Part shown: in pieces, positions 40,126-52,175 of the stretch | How positions within the stretch are numbered: position 1 is the stretch's first letter | Layout: every line of letters starts with the position of its first letter | Source: Ascoidea rubescens DSM 1968 | Lineage: Eukaryota > Ascomycota > Saccharomycetes > Ascoideales > Ascoideaceae | Reading direction: 5' to 3' | DNA: 64,000 bases | Assembly: GCF_001661345.1 (NCBI RefSeq) | Contig: NW_017962913.1 | Location: forward strand, 3,094,941 to 3,158,940 | Program-made: the position numbers and the translations under genes | The notes under the pieces: model-generated | Database searches by the model: none | What the model was told of the DNA's origin: nothing | What the model saw: the letters and a program-made list of their open reading frames with translations, nothing else

Positions 40126-43100
40126 TCAACTGGAAAGTTTTTCGGCTAAAACCTCATGAAACGTATCAAGCTCTAACTGTGAAAAATCAGTCTTCATCAT
40201 AAACCAATCCACTAAATTGACAAATATTCCATTGAAGTTATCGAAAATAGAATCAGTGTCACTGCCCATGAATTGGCTCTTATTATTTTCTTCCTCCTTA
40301 GAAATAGCATAATTATTGTTTTCATAATGTTTACTTTGATATTCATACCTATCCAATAGAAACATTGAGATCAATCTTCTTATATTACATGCTATGGGAT
40401 TGCTTAATGAATTTAAATCCACGTTTAGTTCTTGGAAAAATGGTTTGGTCTTTAAACTACTGTATTTCATATTGATAGCATTTTGATAAAATCCTGCTAA
40501 GCTGCATTGGTTATCTGCGCCATTTTCACCATCAGATTTATCGCTGGTTGTCAATCTAAAAAATGATTTCAATCCATTAATATCTTCAATGCATCGGATT
40601 TTCTCATAATCAAAATGCTCAATATCAACAGAATAAATATCATCTAATTTCTCACCCTTTCCATTATTCACATTAATAGAGTACTTTCCAGCATGATTCA
40701 GATTAGATGTTTCACGCTGATATTTATCAATAATTGATGGGAAGTCATCAATTAAAAACTTCTCAGCAAGTAGGTAGATTAAATGATGAAGAATATGAAA
40801 TAATACAGTTTTGTCATTATTAAAATTAAACTTAATTAAAAAGAAAAATTTCTCAACTTCATCTTTATACGGACTATTTCCAATTACATCGCAAATATTA
40901 ATAGGCTGCAACAATAACGATAATCTGTTTTCATATCCTTTTAATTCATTGTACAAAATTTCCCATTCTCTCGATATGTTGAATTTTTTAAGACTGAATG
41001 ATAGAGAGTATAAATCATTAGTGTAATTAGAATTCAATTTATCTTCAATTATAAATTTAAAATAAAATAGTTTGGAAAATATTAATAACATTTTTCTTAA
41101 AAACCACGTTTCTGATTTAAAATCTAAATACTCATTACTATCACTTAAACTTAGGGTTTTAAATTTTAATTCGGAATCATCATTACTAACATCATCTTTT
41201 GTGAGAAAACTTTCCCAAATGTAAGGATTAAAATGTTGGCGTGAATAATTGTTCAATGAATTTACGGAATCAATTGAAAAAATTGTCCATAGACAGTTTT
41301 TAATTATTAGTGAATTTTTTATAATACCAGTTAATATCAACGGATTCATTATACTGATATCAAGAGATTCGGTATTTTTGAATTCACTTCCAAACCCTAA
41401 AGAATTATCAACATTTGTTGCAAATTTTGTTTCCTCGCTATTGCAATTGAGAATATTCTTCTTGGTATCCGTATTTTCATCAGCCTGAGATATTGACGAA
41501 AATGACCCCTTAGAGGATGTAGAATCAAAAATAGTGCGTCCCGAAGGAGATGAGGAAGTTATCGTAGAACAGCTAGGATTATAGAACTGCTGATTTCCAT
41601 ATTTAACATTATCAACTGAAGGTAAATAAAAAAGATCGTTTGAACAGAAAATTTTATTGGTGGTTACGTTTAAAATATCAACATTGAATAGAGAAACAAT
41701 TAAATCTGTTTCATTTGAAAGAAAACTTTGAACTTGTTTATCTTTATTATTTGAATTAATAAAACCCATCAATTTTGAGTACAATTGAAAATCATCTCTA
41801 TTTTTCGAGGAGCATGGTGTCGATAACGAACTTGTTGAATTTTTAATGTCTATTGATTTGATACTTGGAATCTCAGACTCTGGATTTAGCAAAAAATTCA
41901 AGGAATTATTTGCATTACGGTTTATACTCTTAATTTTAGATAAATTTTCACTTAATTTTTTCTTGATCAATGATGTCCCATTAAAATGATTAGAACTTAG
42001 TAATAATGAACAGCTTATAATGAATTCTTCTAGTTTTTGTTGGTACAAAGAGGACAAATTCGGATTTTGATTGTTTTTAAAGCTGTTTAAAAAATCATTT
42101 GATAATAATGACCAACCTTTTTGGAAAAAATTATCAAAAAGATTCATTTGAAGATTCAACGATAGCTTTCTATATAAAAGCATTGTTGAATCCATATTTA
42201 GTCCTTTTGATTGCGAAAACCCAAAACAACTTGCTCCACAGCATATCAAACTATTAAATAAAAGATTTTTGTCATTACAATTAATCGAATTAGCTTGAGG
42301 AATGTCTTTTAAAAGACCAAGAGTCGAAATAATTTTTTTAAACATTGAAATATCGTTAAATAAATCAAGAAATGGAGTTGAATTGACAATAAAACTGGAA
42401 TAAAGTTTTGCTTCTGATAAATTAGTTAATGTAACAGTATCTCCTAAAAGTAGGAGTGAATCTTTATCTGATTTAAAAGAAGGATTTGGTAAATCTTTGA
42501 TTTGCATTCTAATATTGTTAGTGTTATCATCCAAAGTATTAAAATCATTGTTTTGCAAATTTATAAATCCAGATTGATCTATTTTAGTCTGCTGTGGCAT
42601 AAAAAATGACAATTGTGATTTTTGATTGTTATAAGAATATTTGATATCTTGATCCTCTTCAAAAAATTTATTTGCAGTTAATGATTCATTTAGCACTTGC
42701 TGAGCTACACCATTATACACTTGAGGCTGTAGAGTATTTTGTTGAACAAATTGCTTGGATTGTGGCAAAGAAGAAACCGATGAAAAAATTGATGTAGCTG
42801 TATCAGATGAAGCAATCTGGACATGTTGAATTGACTGGACTGGTTGAAAATCAATATTTGAATCTTGCGGTTTTTCAATTGAACTGAGGAAACTTGTGTT
42901 TTCATTCATTCCATGTAAAAATCGATAATCACTGAAAATATCAAAACCATCTTTATAATCAAAATCCGAAAAGGATTTGGAATCTGAATGTGACAAAAAA
43001 TTTGTATTATTGTTATTATTACTATTATTATTTTGGTCGATAATATTGCTAAATAGTTGATTATAGGCTAGATTGTTGGATTGAGAAAACTGATTAAGAG

Positions 43101-44604
43101 TTAATGTGTTCATGTTTGAAACATGATCTGTTTCATTAATGTAATTATTGATTAAGTTTATGTTATGGTCATAAGAGCAAAATTGATATCTGTCCTCTAT
43201 TTGAGGTTCATATGATAGAGAGCTTTGTTGGTTTTGAGCTGGGTGAAAAGACATTGAAGTGTAGTCTGGTAAATTGATGTTCTTAAGAGATAGATTATTA
43301 TTTATATTTATGGCAGAAGATTGGTCATGTAAATTTGTAATGGGTTGTATATGCTGAAATGATTGTGTTATGGACAACGGTTGCAAAATATGATTTGGTT
43401 GGTGCTGCTGTGGCTGCTGTTGGAACTGTTGGAGCTGCTGGAATGATTGATGTTGAAGTCGCTGTGAAGGATGAGATGAAAAGTCTGATGTATGCAGATT
43501 GATGGATAAGGCAATGAAGTTATTATTGTTAATATCGTCGATGTTAGATGTTATGATTGAATTTGAAGCCAGAGGAATAATGCCTGAGTTTGGTGTTGGT
43601 GTTGGCGTTGAGTTTGCAGTAGAGTTTGAAGTTGAAGTAGAAATAGAGGTTGAGGAAACAGCTAAAACAGATAACGATTTGCTCATTTTTGGTCTTTTAA
43701 AAGACTTTTGGGAGGGAGTAAGCAAGTTATTAATTTGAGAGGAGGACCTTTTATTTATCTGATTTTTCAATTGATTTAGTTTTAATTTTTTTTTAAGGAA
43801 TTTTCTTTTTATTTTTTCTTGACGTTTAATAAAGTTGTTAATGTTGATATTTATATCGTTTTCGAATTCAATTTTGCTTTTTAATAGTTTTTTTTCATCG
43901 TGGTATTTTAGATAATTTTTGTATTTATCAAAACCATTTAGATAATAAGAGGAGACGGTTATTGATTGGTCTATAAAGGAATCATCATTAAAGGTGATAT
44001 TGTGAGGAATTTCAGTGTCAATTTTTTGGTTCATTAATGTGTCAACTGAGATATCTGTATCAATGTCGTTGAGATTTTCAATGCTAAGATTATCGAGGTT
44101 TGGAAGATTAAGATTGCTGTGATAGTTATTTGAGAGTAGGTATGCTGGTTTGAAATCAGCGAAGATTTCGCATTTAATGAAATTCAATCTCAAGCCTCTG
44201 ACACATTTTCTTGAGGTCTTTAAACAATTTAGACAAATTGGTTCTGCTTCGTCACATTTTAAATGACGATCACGACATGTTAAGCAGCCATTTCTTGTTC
44301 TTGTTTTTTTCTTTTTAACTACTGTTGGATCATTGGGAGGATCAGGAATTTTTTTGTCTATTGTGATTTTTATTTTTTCCTTTTCTTTGTTATCTTTATC
44401 TTTGGGGTTATTTTTTAATTTTTTATCATTAGTATTGTTCTTATCGTTAATATTGTTATCTGTATTATCATTTTTATTAGGTTTATTTTTATTAGTTCTA
44501 TTGATCTTATTAGTTTTATTTAGACTTAGACTTGAATTTGAATTTGAATGTGAACATGAGCTTGAGCTTGAGCATGAGCTTGAATTTGAATTTGAATTTG
44601 ACAT
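40126..44604 (-). CDS. Very large Zn(II)2Cys6 transcription factor
   Basis: 1492-residue fungal binuclear zinc-cluster regulator; target unknown. Start ATG at 44604. The N terminus is Ser/Asn/Lys-rich. The zinc cluster lies at residues 107-134 with spacing C-x2-C-x6-C-x6-C-x2-C-x6-C ([29 protein letters not shown]), preceded by a basic KKKKTRTRN and followed by [11 protein letters not shown]. This form, with an Arg/His-rich first loop and RG(L/I)RLNF after it, occurs in several fungal regulators, but I cannot pin down one. The middle is Gln/Ser/Asn-rich ([14 protein letters not shown] near residue 390), typical of activation regions. From about residue 720 to the end the sequence is more structured and probably holds the regulatory helical domain found in this class. 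Upstream lies a 2.2-kb intergenic region, long for this window. Confidence 0.88.
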   Translation of the reverse strand: MSNSNSNSSSCSSSSSCSHSNSNSSLSLNKTNKINRTNKNKPNKNDNTDNNINDKNNTNDKKLKNNPKDKDNKEKEKIKITIDKKIPDPPNDPTVVKKKKTRTRNGCLTCRDRHLKCDEAEPICLNCLKTSRKCVRGLRLNFIKCEIFADFKPAYLLSNNYHSNLNLPNLDNLSIENLNDIDTDISVDTLMNQKIDTEIPHNITFNDDSFIDQSITVSSYYLNGFDKYKNYLKYHDEKKLLKSKIEFENDINININNFIKRQEKIKRKFLKKKLKLNQLKNQINKRSSSQINNLLTPSQKSFKRPKMSKSLSVLAVSSTSISTSTSNSTANSTPTPTPNSGIIPLASNSIITSNIDDINNNNFIALSINLHTSDFSSHPSQRLQHQSFQQLQQFQQQPQQHQPNHILQPLSITQSFQHIQPITNLHDQSSAININNNLSLKNINLPDYTSMSFHPAQNQQSSLSYEPQIEDRYQFCSYDHNINLINNYINETDHVSNMNTLTLNQFSQSNNLAYNQLFSNIIDQNNNSNNNNNTNFLSHSDSKSFSDFDYKDGFDIFSDYRFLHGMNENTSFLSSIEKPQDSNIDFQPVQSIQHVQIASSDTATSIFSSVSSLPQSKQFVQQNTLQPQVYNGVAQQVLNESLTANKFFEEDQDIKYSYNNQKSQLSFFMPQQTKIDQSGFINLQNNDFNTLDDNTNNIRMQIKDLPNPSFKSDKDSLLLLGDTVTLTNLSEAKLYSSFIVNSTPFLDLFNDISMFKKIISTLGLLKDIPQANSINCNDKNLLFNSLICCGASCFGFSQSKGLNMDSTMLLYRKLSLNLQMNLFDNFFQKGWSLLSNDFLNSFKNNQNPNLSSLYQQKLEEFIISCSLLLSSNHFNGTSLIKKKLSENLSKIKSINRNANNSLNFLLNPESEIPSIKSIDIKNSTSSLSTPCSSKNRDDFQLYSKLMGFINSNNKDKQVQSFLSNETDLIVSLFNVDILNVTTNKIFCSNDLFYLPSVDNVKYGNQQFYNPSCSTITSSSPSGRTIFDSTSSKGSFSSISQADENTDTKKNILNCNSEETKFATNVDNSLGFGSEFKNTESLDISIMNPLILTGIIKNSLIIKNCLWTIFSIDSVNSLNNYSRQHFNPYIWESFLTKDDVSNDDSELKFKTLSLSDSNEYLDFKSETWFLRKMLLIFSKLFYFKFIIEDKLNSNYTNDLYSLSFSLKKFNISREWEILYNELKGYENRLSLLLQPINICDVIGNSPYKDEVEKFFFLIKFNFNNDKTVLFHILHHLIYLLAEKFLIDDFPSIIDKYQRETSNLNHAGKYSINVNNGKGEKLDDIYSVDIEHFDYEKIRCIEDINGLKSFFRLTTSDKSDGENGADNQCSLAGFYQNAINMKYSSLKTKPFFQELNVDLNSLSNPIACNIRRLISMFLLDRYEYQSKHYENNNYAISKEEENNKSQFMGSDTDSIFDNFNGIFVNLVDWFMMKTDFSQLELDTFHEVLAEKLSS

Positions 44605-46838
44605 TATTTTGAAGAAATTTTCTTTTTTTTTTATTTATAATTTAGAAAAAGGAAACATATGAGGTAGATTAAAGATAAAACTGTTTTATTGAATGGAATT
44701 CATCAAATATTTATCAAGTGATCAGTACCAAAATTTTTGAATGGATAAATGAATAATTATTATATATCAACAAGAATAATCCAAAAAAAAATAATATTTA
44801 TTTCTTTTGTGATTATTATTGTTTTTATTATTCTATTGGTTTTCCTTTTCCTTTTTTTCTTTTTCTTTTTCTTTTTCTTTTTCTTTTTCTTTTTCTTTGG
44901 TTCTGCCTTTTTGTTGGAGCTGTGAATCACAATAGAAGGAAAATAAACAAATAGGCTAAAAACAAATTGAAGATGAGGATTGGAAATAGAATGGAAATAA
45001 AAAAGAAAATGAATAGAGGGAAGGTGAAGTTTAGAATCCAAAGCCCAAAAGTTACTAAGTAGTTTGTTTTAGAAGTCAGAAAAATTAGGTTTCAGATAAA
45101 AAGAAGGATCTCTCAACCTTTTGATGCAATTCAAATAAAGGAAAAACGAGAAATAAGAAGCAATAAGGCCCAGGAGCTTTAACAGAACAAAACCTACTTG
45201 AGTTTGTTTGAAATTACTGGAGATTATTGGAGATTATTAGAGAGTATGCACGACTGTAATATTTTAGGATTCTTTGAGTGTTCCTTGGGGAATTTGCTGA
45301 GGATGCTTTGGGGATTCACAGCAACCAATTACCCAGTGGATAAACTTGAAATCGATATATGGAGTGAGCAGGGGGGATAACACACACCACAAACCAGAAC
45401 AACAGCAGCAAACAACCTCAGAGAGCAAGAGACAGTTGGAGGACAACTATTGGATGTTCAGCACTGATTCGACAAACAGCTTATACCAGTTTCAACAGAT
45501 CCATCTTCGTAGTTGAATATCCCACTATCAGAACGCAGTTGTTCCGTCCGGCTGGAACTAGCCCCGAAAAAACGCAACTGCGTGCAGCCCGACTTCTACG
45601 CGGGGTACTGCTACTGCTACTGCACACATACATATGTGGTCCTGCATGTCTGTTACGGCAGAAGTCATCGGCTGGTGTCCAAATATCGCTCCGGATAGTA
45701 AAGAGGCGAGAAGTCCATACATTACAATCCCCGCCTGACGGCAGTGGCAGTTGCAGCAGCAGCTGTAGCAAAAGCTACTGCGATGGCGGCAGGAAAAGCA
45801 GATAATATCTGAAACAGACCAGACCACTGTTGAGTGCCGGCTTCACTTCTCCAGAAAAACAGCCTCTGCAGCGGTTTCTGCAGCATCTGCGGTTCTGATA
45901 GCCGGTCGCGGGACGATGCAAAGCTACGGAAGTGCCTGTTTTTCTCAGCAGTCCGCTGTGGCTGGTGGCAGCAACAGCCCTAAGGGACTATTCTCTCTGT
46001 GGGGCATCTATCAGGCATCCATCAGGTATTTCTTTAGCGGTGCGAGGTTTGTCACAGTTTGCGGTTTGATCATAATCTTTTACAGTTCCTTCAGAATCTC
46101 TTGCGAATCATTCAGTCAGCTGGAGATTACAGATGAAAATCACAACGAGCCAGTCCTGGCCTGTCCAGCCTAGTTTAGACCAGCTCTTTCTGTGCTGATC
46201 TTCAAACAAGTGCTTCTGCTGACTTCGATCTTATAAAGTCCATCGCTATGGAACATGCTTCCCAAAAGCACTTGATGTCGAATCGATTTTGAATAACCAC
46301 TGATAAACCGCTGAAAATTTAATGAACATCTACTGAAATATCAGTTGAATTATGTTAAAATACAAAATCAAAGAAATATTTTCTTTAAATCTCATCTATA
46401 TAGAGATACACTATATTAAAAATTTACTAATTTACTAATTTACTAATTTACACATATTTTCCGAACTCCGAGCTGATGGAAAATCTTCAAACACATATAA
46501 TACATCAATCAATAACCATTAACCATCAACTCAATGAACAGTCACATGAGTCAATCAAAATGCTCTCTAAAAAAACATTCATGAACAAACATTCATGAAC
46601 AAACATTGATAACATCTCATCTTTTATTAAAAGATTCAAACCCAATTTGCTTTTCTTTTTTTATTATTTTTTATTATTTTTTTTTATCATTTACCATTTA
46701 GACCATTTAGATAACCAAATTTAACTCAATAAAAGCTTTCCCATTCACTCAATCCAATTCAGTTCTAAAATCTTGCTACTCGAAAGTTTCCAAGTCTTAT
46801 TTTATTGTAATGTTTTTCAATAATTTATTTATCGAAAA
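44605..46838. other. Long regulatory-type intergenic region upstream of the Zn-cluster gene
   Basis: AT-rich next to the gene, with six to seven copies of cttttt at 44859-44898; GC-rich at about 45480-46200 with CAG/GCA repeats; then AT-rich with an 8-bp repeat (tttactaa, 3.6 copies, 46423-46451) and TGAGTCA at 46547-46553. No credible gene. The Lys-rich 93-codon frame across the cttttt run is an artefact of the repeat. Confidence 0.55.
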
Positions 46839-48761
46839 TTAATCCAAGTCCTCGTTTCTCAAATTATTTAAAATATCAGTATTTTTTAATGCATTCATCG
46901 CAGCTATTTGAGCAGAATGTTTTTTGTTTTGCCCAACTCCTTCTCCTAACAAATTATTTCGAACATAAATTCTTGCACGACTGCGTCCAGAAACTAAATC
47001 AAATCGATAAATTGGGATGAGTTTGACTTTACCTAGTTTTCCATACAATTTATTCTTAGCATCCCAATCAATATTTAATATGTTTGCATTTGAATTAAAA
47101 CCTGGATTTAAATTCGAACTAGAACTAGCACTTGAAAATGTTTGTTGATAATTTTGTTCTGGTGAATTTGATGATTGATCATGATGAGTTTCCTTTTTAA
47201 ATTCCTCTTGGCCTGCATTATAATCGCTATTATAGCCACTTGCTTTATCCTTTTCAGTTTTATTTTCCATTTCAATATCATTTGTGTCAAAATTATCCAA
47301 AATATTATATTTTTCTTTAAGCGAACAAATCAACTTGATAATTTGATTCGTATATAATGTATTTTGGTGACTATTTTCAATAATTTGTTCCAATTTTTTG
47401 AGATTTTTTAAACAATTTTTAGTACAATAGTATTCAGCTTCTTCTATCGATGTCCCATATCCAACTGAAACAAAATAGCCCAAAGGAGTTAAGCGAACTT
47501 TATAAAAAGATCCACTTTGTTGTTGAAATAAAAAGGCACAGTTATCTATCGATTTTATTGATTTTCGAAGTTCAAAAATATCATAAGCATCAGGGTGATT
47601 AAAAGTTTTTTTAAATTGATCATATTTACTCAGCTCTATTTTAAGATTTGGAACTTCATTATAAATTTCATTATTTTCTAAATTCTCAAATGAAAAGTGT
47701 TTTCGATTATTATCATCAATTAAAAATTCATCATTAAACTCAAATCTCAAATTGTTTTTAAAACTGTTTTTAGGATCCTGCTCAAAATTATTCTTAAAGC
47801 TGTCACGATAGATAATAAATAAAGTTTGAACTATTTCATAAGCAAAATTGAAATTGTTTTCTAGATAAATGGATGCACCAAGAGATGAGAAAAAAAAATT
47901 GGAAAATAAATTTAAAATATCAAAGTAGCTTAAGAAATTTGAGGATAAAATTTCTTCTACATTTTTAATTGTGATATCAGTTAAATTTTGTGTTGACAAA
48001 TAAGAAATTAATTTTTTATCTATTTGAAAATAAAAAAAAAAATTTGAAATAAACCTTACATCAAACATTGAAAAATATATGGAAAATATCTTTTCAATAC
48101 TTAAATCGTTGATTTTGTGATTCAAAAAATAAAATAAAGAGTATTTGTAAAAAGATTTACCCAAATTGATTAAGCGAAAATTGTTTTCAACTGATTTGTT
48201 ATATTCGAGACTGGCGAATTTTTTCAAATGATTAAACTTGCTTTGAAATATTAAAGGTAAAACTAAATCTGGATTAAAAAAAGTATTGTTTGGAAGATTT
48301 TCAAAATTTAAAGGGAGCATTGATTTTAAAGGATTTTCGAAAATAATATTCATGGGATTGAGCACAGTATTACGCTCATTTTTATTATAATCTGTGTTTG
48401 GAATATCATTGGAATAGTATCTATCCAAATCGGCTAAATCATCTTTTGCTATATTTAAAGGATACTCGATAATCTGCTTGAAAATAACCAATTTGCTCTC
48501 TTTATAATGACTTGCCAACTGACAAGCGAGTTTCATTTGAGGAGTACTCAATAATTTTAATAAGTCTTGTTTTTCAGTTTCAAAATAGGTTCCATTTTTG
48601 ACAGAATCGGCTTGGAGATTAGATAGTGCTCTCAACTGTTTCCTATAATCATCTTTATCTATGCAGCTATTTACTAATATGGAAATAGATTTGCTCAAAC
48701 TATTAATAGCCTTTATAATAAGCTTAACATCTTTGATTTGAATGAAAGGAAACTTATCCAT
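46839..48761 (-). CDS. Rnt1/Dicer-like RNase III family protein without catalytic residues
   Basis: 640 residues from the ATG at 48761; the frame is open 33 codons further, but only to a TTG. Domains in order: an Rnt1-type N-terminal domain (residues 1-105; STPQMKLACQLASHYKESKL aligns with Rnt1 SRYQLKLAAELKTLHDLKKD); an RNase III fold (about 150-320); a first dsRNA-binding domain (about 374-462); a polar linker; a second, Rnt1-like dsRNA-binding domain (about 563-627; DAKNKLYGKLG ... GEGVGQNKKHSAQIAAMNAL). Two dsRNA-binding domains after one RNase III domain is the budding-yeast Dicer layout. The signature NERLEFLGDS is NFRLINLGKS (194-203), and ADxxEAxxG is SNFFFSSLG (287-295): the Glu, Glu, Asp, Asp and Glu needed for metal binding are all replaced. 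So it should bind dsRNA but not cut it (inference). mL44-type mitochondrial proteins are a less likely alternative. Confidence 0.8.
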   Translation of the reverse strand: MDKFPFIQIKDVKLIIKAINSLSKSISILVNSCIDKDDYRKQLRALSNLQADSVKNGTYFETEKQDLLKLLSTPQMKLACQLASHYKESKLVIFKQIIEYPLNIAKDDLADLDRYYSNDIPNTDYNKNERNTVLNPMNIIFENPLKSMLPLNFENLPNNTFFNPDLVLPLIFQSKFNHLKKFASLEYNKSVENNFRLINLGKSFYKYSLFYFLNHKINDLSIEKIFSIYFSMFDVRFISNFFFYFQIDKKLISYLSTQNLTDITIKNVEEILSSNFLSYFDILNLFSNFFFSSLGASIYLENNFNFAYEIVQTLFIIYRDSFKNNFEQDPKNSFKNNLRFEFNDEFLIDDNNRKHFSFENLENNEIYNEVPNLKIELSKYDQFKKTFNHPDAYDIFELRKSIKSIDNCAFLFQQQSGSFYKVRLTPLGYFVSVGYGTSIEEAEYYCTKNCLKNLKKLEQIIENSHQNTLYTNQIIKLICSLKEKYNILDNFDTNDIEMENKTEKDKASGYNSDYNAGQEEFKKETHHDQSSNSPEQNYQQTFSSASSSSNLNPGFNSNANILNIDWDAKNKLYGKLGKVKLIPIYRFDLVSGRSRARIYVRNNLLGEGVGQNKKHSAQIAAMNALKNTDILNNLRNEDLD

Positions 48762-49557
48762 GATTGATATGGCATTTAAAATTGTGTCTGTTTTGATGTT
48801 TGATTGTTTAAAATCAAGTTGGGACTTTTTTGTCTTATTTCTATACAATCTCCTTAACAATAGAAAGTAGTTATTTTCAAGGGTTGCCCGGCCCTTTGGT
48901 CACGTTATATTTCGCAAATACCTGCCTAGTTTGGACCATGGTATTACCTTCCCACTTTGTAATAGTTTTGAAGTCATAAAGTTGGAAAAACCAGCAGCAC
49001 GTGCATCTTGACACTCTCAGCACGAAAAGCCAGGCCTTTTGCACCCAGCCAGTGGATGCTGGAAGCACTCAAAAAAAGCTGAAAAGCAACAAACCCTCTT
49101 CCTGTGATAATGTTGGTTGTGATTTTGGTGCTCAAGCAACTTCATCTTGTCACAAATCTGCTGGTTCTCTATCAACCACTGTGCTCGAAAACCAACAGGC
49201 TTTTTTCAAACAAGACAGACGTACGCGGCACATGCATTTTCATACACTCACACGTATATGGTACTTCTTCCATCTTGGTTTGGCTTTTGGTCTCAATTTC
49301 TTCGTCTGACTCCAAAAAGTGAATAATTGAAGTTAATTCGAAAAATATTCCTCTTACTAAATTGAATTTTACTACTGGTTTTTGCTAAAAGCTTGTCTGT
49401 TTTTCTTTCATTGTGTTTCGAAAGATAAGTCTACTTTCCCCTTTTTTTTGTTTTTATTTCGGATACCATTAATTGTTTGTTAATTGAACCACTTCACTAA
49501 TTTCATGTCATCAAAAGACTCTTAAAAAGAGACAAATAAAGGAGACAAAAAACAAAA
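48762..49557. other. Divergent intergenic RNase III-like / KRE9
   Basis: Moderately GC-rich at 48960-49250, with CACGTG at 48998-49003. The remaining 300 bp to KRE9 are AT-rich. A short ATG frame at 48877-48940 (minus) precedes the RNase III-like gene; I see no convincing splice signals joining them. Confidence 0.5.
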
Positions 49558-50484
49558 ATGAACAGGATAACATACTATTCTATTTTCTTGCAATGTTTGA
49601 TCATATTTTCTGCAATACATTGCTTTGGTGATATTGATATTCTAACACCAACTGCTGCACAGTCTTATGAGGTGGATGAAGATGGTTATACTCAAGTTAA
49701 AGTTACTTGGGAGGAATCTGGTGAATCTCCATATCTATCAGAATTTGAGTATTACACCTTCTCTCTATGCACTGGTCCAAACGATGATGTGGTTGCTTTG
49801 TCTGTATTAGATTATTACATCACTGTTTCTGGAACCTCTTATACTGCTAATATTCCAAGTACGGTTGGAACTGATGGAGCTTATTTTATTCAAGTCTATG
49901 GTATCTTAGCTGATGATAATGGTTATACAGTCCATTATTCGAATCGATTTACACTAACTGGTATGAATGGTACTACTGAATCCAGTGGCTCTGTCGATGA
50001 TACTGCACCTAGTCCTCTGAGTTCAACGTTATCCAGTGTCAAAGGAACTAAAACCACATCATCGTCATCATCATCACTTTCATCATCACTTTCATCATCA
50101 TTCACTGATGACCCTCTAACGACAATGAATGCCACTGCTTCATTGACAGTGCCATATCTTCTACAAACTGGTAGTTACAGATTCGCCCCTATGCAAACTC
50201 AACCTGGTTCTGTTGTCACTGCTTCAACCTGGTCAAGAAAATTTCCAACTAGTGCTGTTTCTTATTTTTCAACAATTTACCCATCTCCTTTGGTTTATTC
50301 AACCATAACGCCAGATTGGTCTTACTCAAGAAACTCTTTTTATAATTATGCAACTGCCCAACCTTATCCAAGTGAAAATGGTGGTTGGTATGCAGCTGCT
50401 GATAAATTACAAAAACCTATTAGAATTTTCTCCACTGCATCTTCTCAAAATAAAAGAGACTGGTTAGATGTTGATGAAGAGTGA
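49558..50484 (+). CDS. KRE9: Cell-wall beta-1,6-glucan assembly protein Kre9/Knh1
   Basis: Secreted O-glycosylated protein required for beta-1,6-glucan in the wall; 308 residues against 276 in S. cerevisiae. Residues 1-23 are a signal peptide (ends IHCFG). The N-terminal Kre9/Knh1 domain has DIDILTPTAAQSYEV, YYTFSLCTGPNDD and YFIQVYGI. A Ser/Thr linker with SSSSSSLSSSLSSS follows. The C-terminal domain has the family hallmark LLQTGSYRFAPMQTQPGSVV and STWSRKFPTSAVSYFST, then ITPDWSYS. The final KRDWLDVDEE contains a Lys-Arg that could be a Kex2 site. No GPI signal, as expected for a soluble member. Confidence 0.95.
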   Translation: MNRITYYSIFLQCLIIFSAIHCFGDIDILTPTAAQSYEVDEDGYTQVKVTWEESGESPYLSEFEYYTFSLCTGPNDDVVALSVLDYYITVSGTSYTANIPSTVGTDGAYFIQVYGILADDNGYTVHYSNRFTLTGMNGTTESSGSVDDTAPSPLSSTLSSVKGTKTTSSSSSSLSSSLSSSFTDDPLTTMNATASLTVPYLLQTGSYRFAPMQTQPGSVVTASTWSRKFPTSAVSYFSTIYPSPLVYSTITPDWSYSRNSFYNYATAQPYPSENGGWYAAADKLQKPIRIFSTASSQNKRDWLDVDEE

Positions 50485-51064
50485 TTATCCTTTTATCCAA
50501 TTTTTTATTGAGTTAGTTTTTGTTTGTTTGTGATTAATCATTCTATATTACTAGACCTGCTGTTATATTTTTATTTATTCTATAAAACCATTTATTATTT
50601 ACTGGTATTAATTCTCTATTTGGTTTCCTTTTTATTTACACTTATTTTAATCATCGATTTTCGATTTTATTTTTATTTTCATTTCCAAATTTATTTCCAA
50701 CTTTATTTCCAAATTATTTCCAAATTATTTCCAAATTTATTTCTACTTTTAATTCTTATTTTAAACTAAATTTCTGTGTTTATTTCAATAACAACAACAA
50801 ATATTCTGCATTGAATTATATACATGTCTATATCTATTCTGCACACTACAATCAACCAACAATATAATCAAATTGTATCAACTCCAATCAAAAAAATATA
50901 CTTCACTACTTCACATCACGTGTTAAGTTTTGACTTATTGAAAATTATTGAAAACTATCTAAATCCAATGATCTCAATAAGTTGATAATAAATTTATATA
51001 ACATATATATAGGTATTTATATATATTTATTAGAAAGATTTGCCAGATACAAATTATTTCCAAA
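50485..51064. other. Intergenic KRE9 / MRP49
   Basis: T-rich, with a degenerate repeat of ttatttccaaa at about 50685-50741. CACGTG at 50917-50922 lies 143 bp before MRP49. No gene. Confidence 0.5.
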
Positions 51065-51547
51065 ATGCCCGGAAGAAGACACACAAATCAGATTATAAAA
51101 AACACTTTTGGTTTATCAAGGTTAACTAAACAACTTAATAGACTTAATTCTATCTCAAATGGTCCATCTGCCTACAAAATCGATGCAAGTCGAATTAATT
51201 CAATAAGTTTGTTATTTAAAAAGGATAATATTGGTGGTCATATGTCCTTGAGGAAGTTTTGGCACAACTATTTACCAACTTTACAATTCTACAATCCTAC
51301 CCTACCAATAAATGTTACAAGAGTTAAGATTGGCACCAAAAAGGGTGAAAAATTGGAGAAATATTATTCAAAAGTGCCATGTGAATTAACTATTAAATTT
51401 AAAAAAGGCGACGATAAAGTTATTGACTGCAAAAACAAAAATCCTGCAACTATTTTCAAAGAATTTGTTGAAACAACTAAGGCTACAAAAGTTCCCCAAG
51501 ATCAGTTAATAACCATACAACATCCATCTAAAAGACCTGTTTATTGA
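51065..51547 (+). CDS. MRP49: Mitochondrial large-subunit ribosomal protein mL61 (Mrp49)
   Basis: 160 residues against 137 in S. cerevisiae. It belongs to the L51/S25/CI-B8 thioredoxin-like family: GHMSLRKFWHNYLPTLQFYNP and the following INVTRVKI match Mrp49. The protein acts in the mitochondrial ribosome. The N terminus is basic without acidic residues for about 40 residues, compatible with import. CACGTG in its promoter is shared with MRPL10 and RPL15. Confidence 0.85.
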   Translation: MPGRRHTNQIIKNTFGLSRLTKQLNRLNSISNGPSAYKIDASRINSISLLFKKDNIGGHMSLRKFWHNYLPTLQFYNPTLPINVTRVKIGTKKGEKLEKYYSKVPCELTIKFKKGDDKVIDCKNKNPATIFKEFVETTKATKVPQDQLITIQHPSKRPVY

Positions 51548-51773
51548 TTTGAAAATGATATCCAGTCTGGATATCATATCATTTCACATTATCCATTTCA
51601 TTTTTGGTTTTTCCCCTTGTTTCTTTGTAAATATGTCTTGATATATGTTTGAATATAGAAATTTTACATAACTTATATTAAGTTTATAGCGTTTTACAGT
51701 AGAAAATACCTATTATCGGTTTACTATATAAATATATACAAGAATGGAAATAAATCAAGAAACGCCAAATATT

Positions 51774-52175
51774 TCACAAAACCTTTGGAGCTAATGCAGC
51801 AATTTTATTATAATTCTTCATTCTTACCTCTTTGGCAATACAGCTACCGATTCGGGTTCCAATTGGATCATTGTTATTCTTGTTTATTAAAACACAGGCA
51901 TTGTCATCAAATTTTACAACACTTCCATCCTTTCTTTGATAATTTTGTCTTTGTCTAACAATTACTGCATGAACAATATCACCTCGTTTTACTCGATTAG
52001 CACCAGATATACCAGTAATTTGTGAGGATATTGGTTTGGCTTTTTGAATGACAACAACAATTCGGTCGCCTAGTCTACCACAGTTCATGGGCGATTTTCT
52101 CATGACTTTAATACATTCAGCAAGCTGTGCTCCTGAATTGTCTATCACCTTTAACATCGTCTTCAAATAAATCAT
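51774..52175 (-). CDS. MRPL38: Mitochondrial ribosomal protein uL14m (Mrpl38)
   Basis: 133 residues from the ATG at 52175, matching the yeast start ([24 protein letters not shown]); 14 further codons lead only to a GTG. Blocks [53 protein letters not shown] and the ending [10 protein letters not shown] are the uL14 family throughout. The protein sits at the subunit interface of the mitochondrial large subunit. Convergent with MRP49. Confidence 0.95.
   Translation of the reverse strand: MIYLKTMLKVIDNSGAQLAECIKVMRKSPMNCGRLGDRIVVVIQKAKPISSQITGISGANRVKRGDIVHAVIVRQRQNYQRKDGSVVKFDDNACVLINKNNNDPIGTRIGSCIAKEVRMKNYNKIAALAPKVL

Noticed and set aside
44760-45041. 93-codon frame with a poly-Lys run
   Set aside because: The Lys run is the reverse reading of the cttttt tandem repeat; no other support.
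45481-46173. Overlapping frames of 61-96 codons on both strands
   Set aside because: Composition effect of the GC island; they resemble nothing known.
46839-48761. Alternative reading as mitochondrial ribosomal protein mL44
   Set aside because: mL44 has one dsRNA-binding domain and is much shorter; the N-terminal domain and second dsRNA-binding domain match Rnt1 better. Kept as a minor alternative.
48877-48940. Short ATG frame as a possible first exon of the RNase III-like gene
   Set aside because: No GTATGT donor or TACTAAC branch point between it and the main frame; the internal ATG at 48761 already precedes the Rnt1-like domain.
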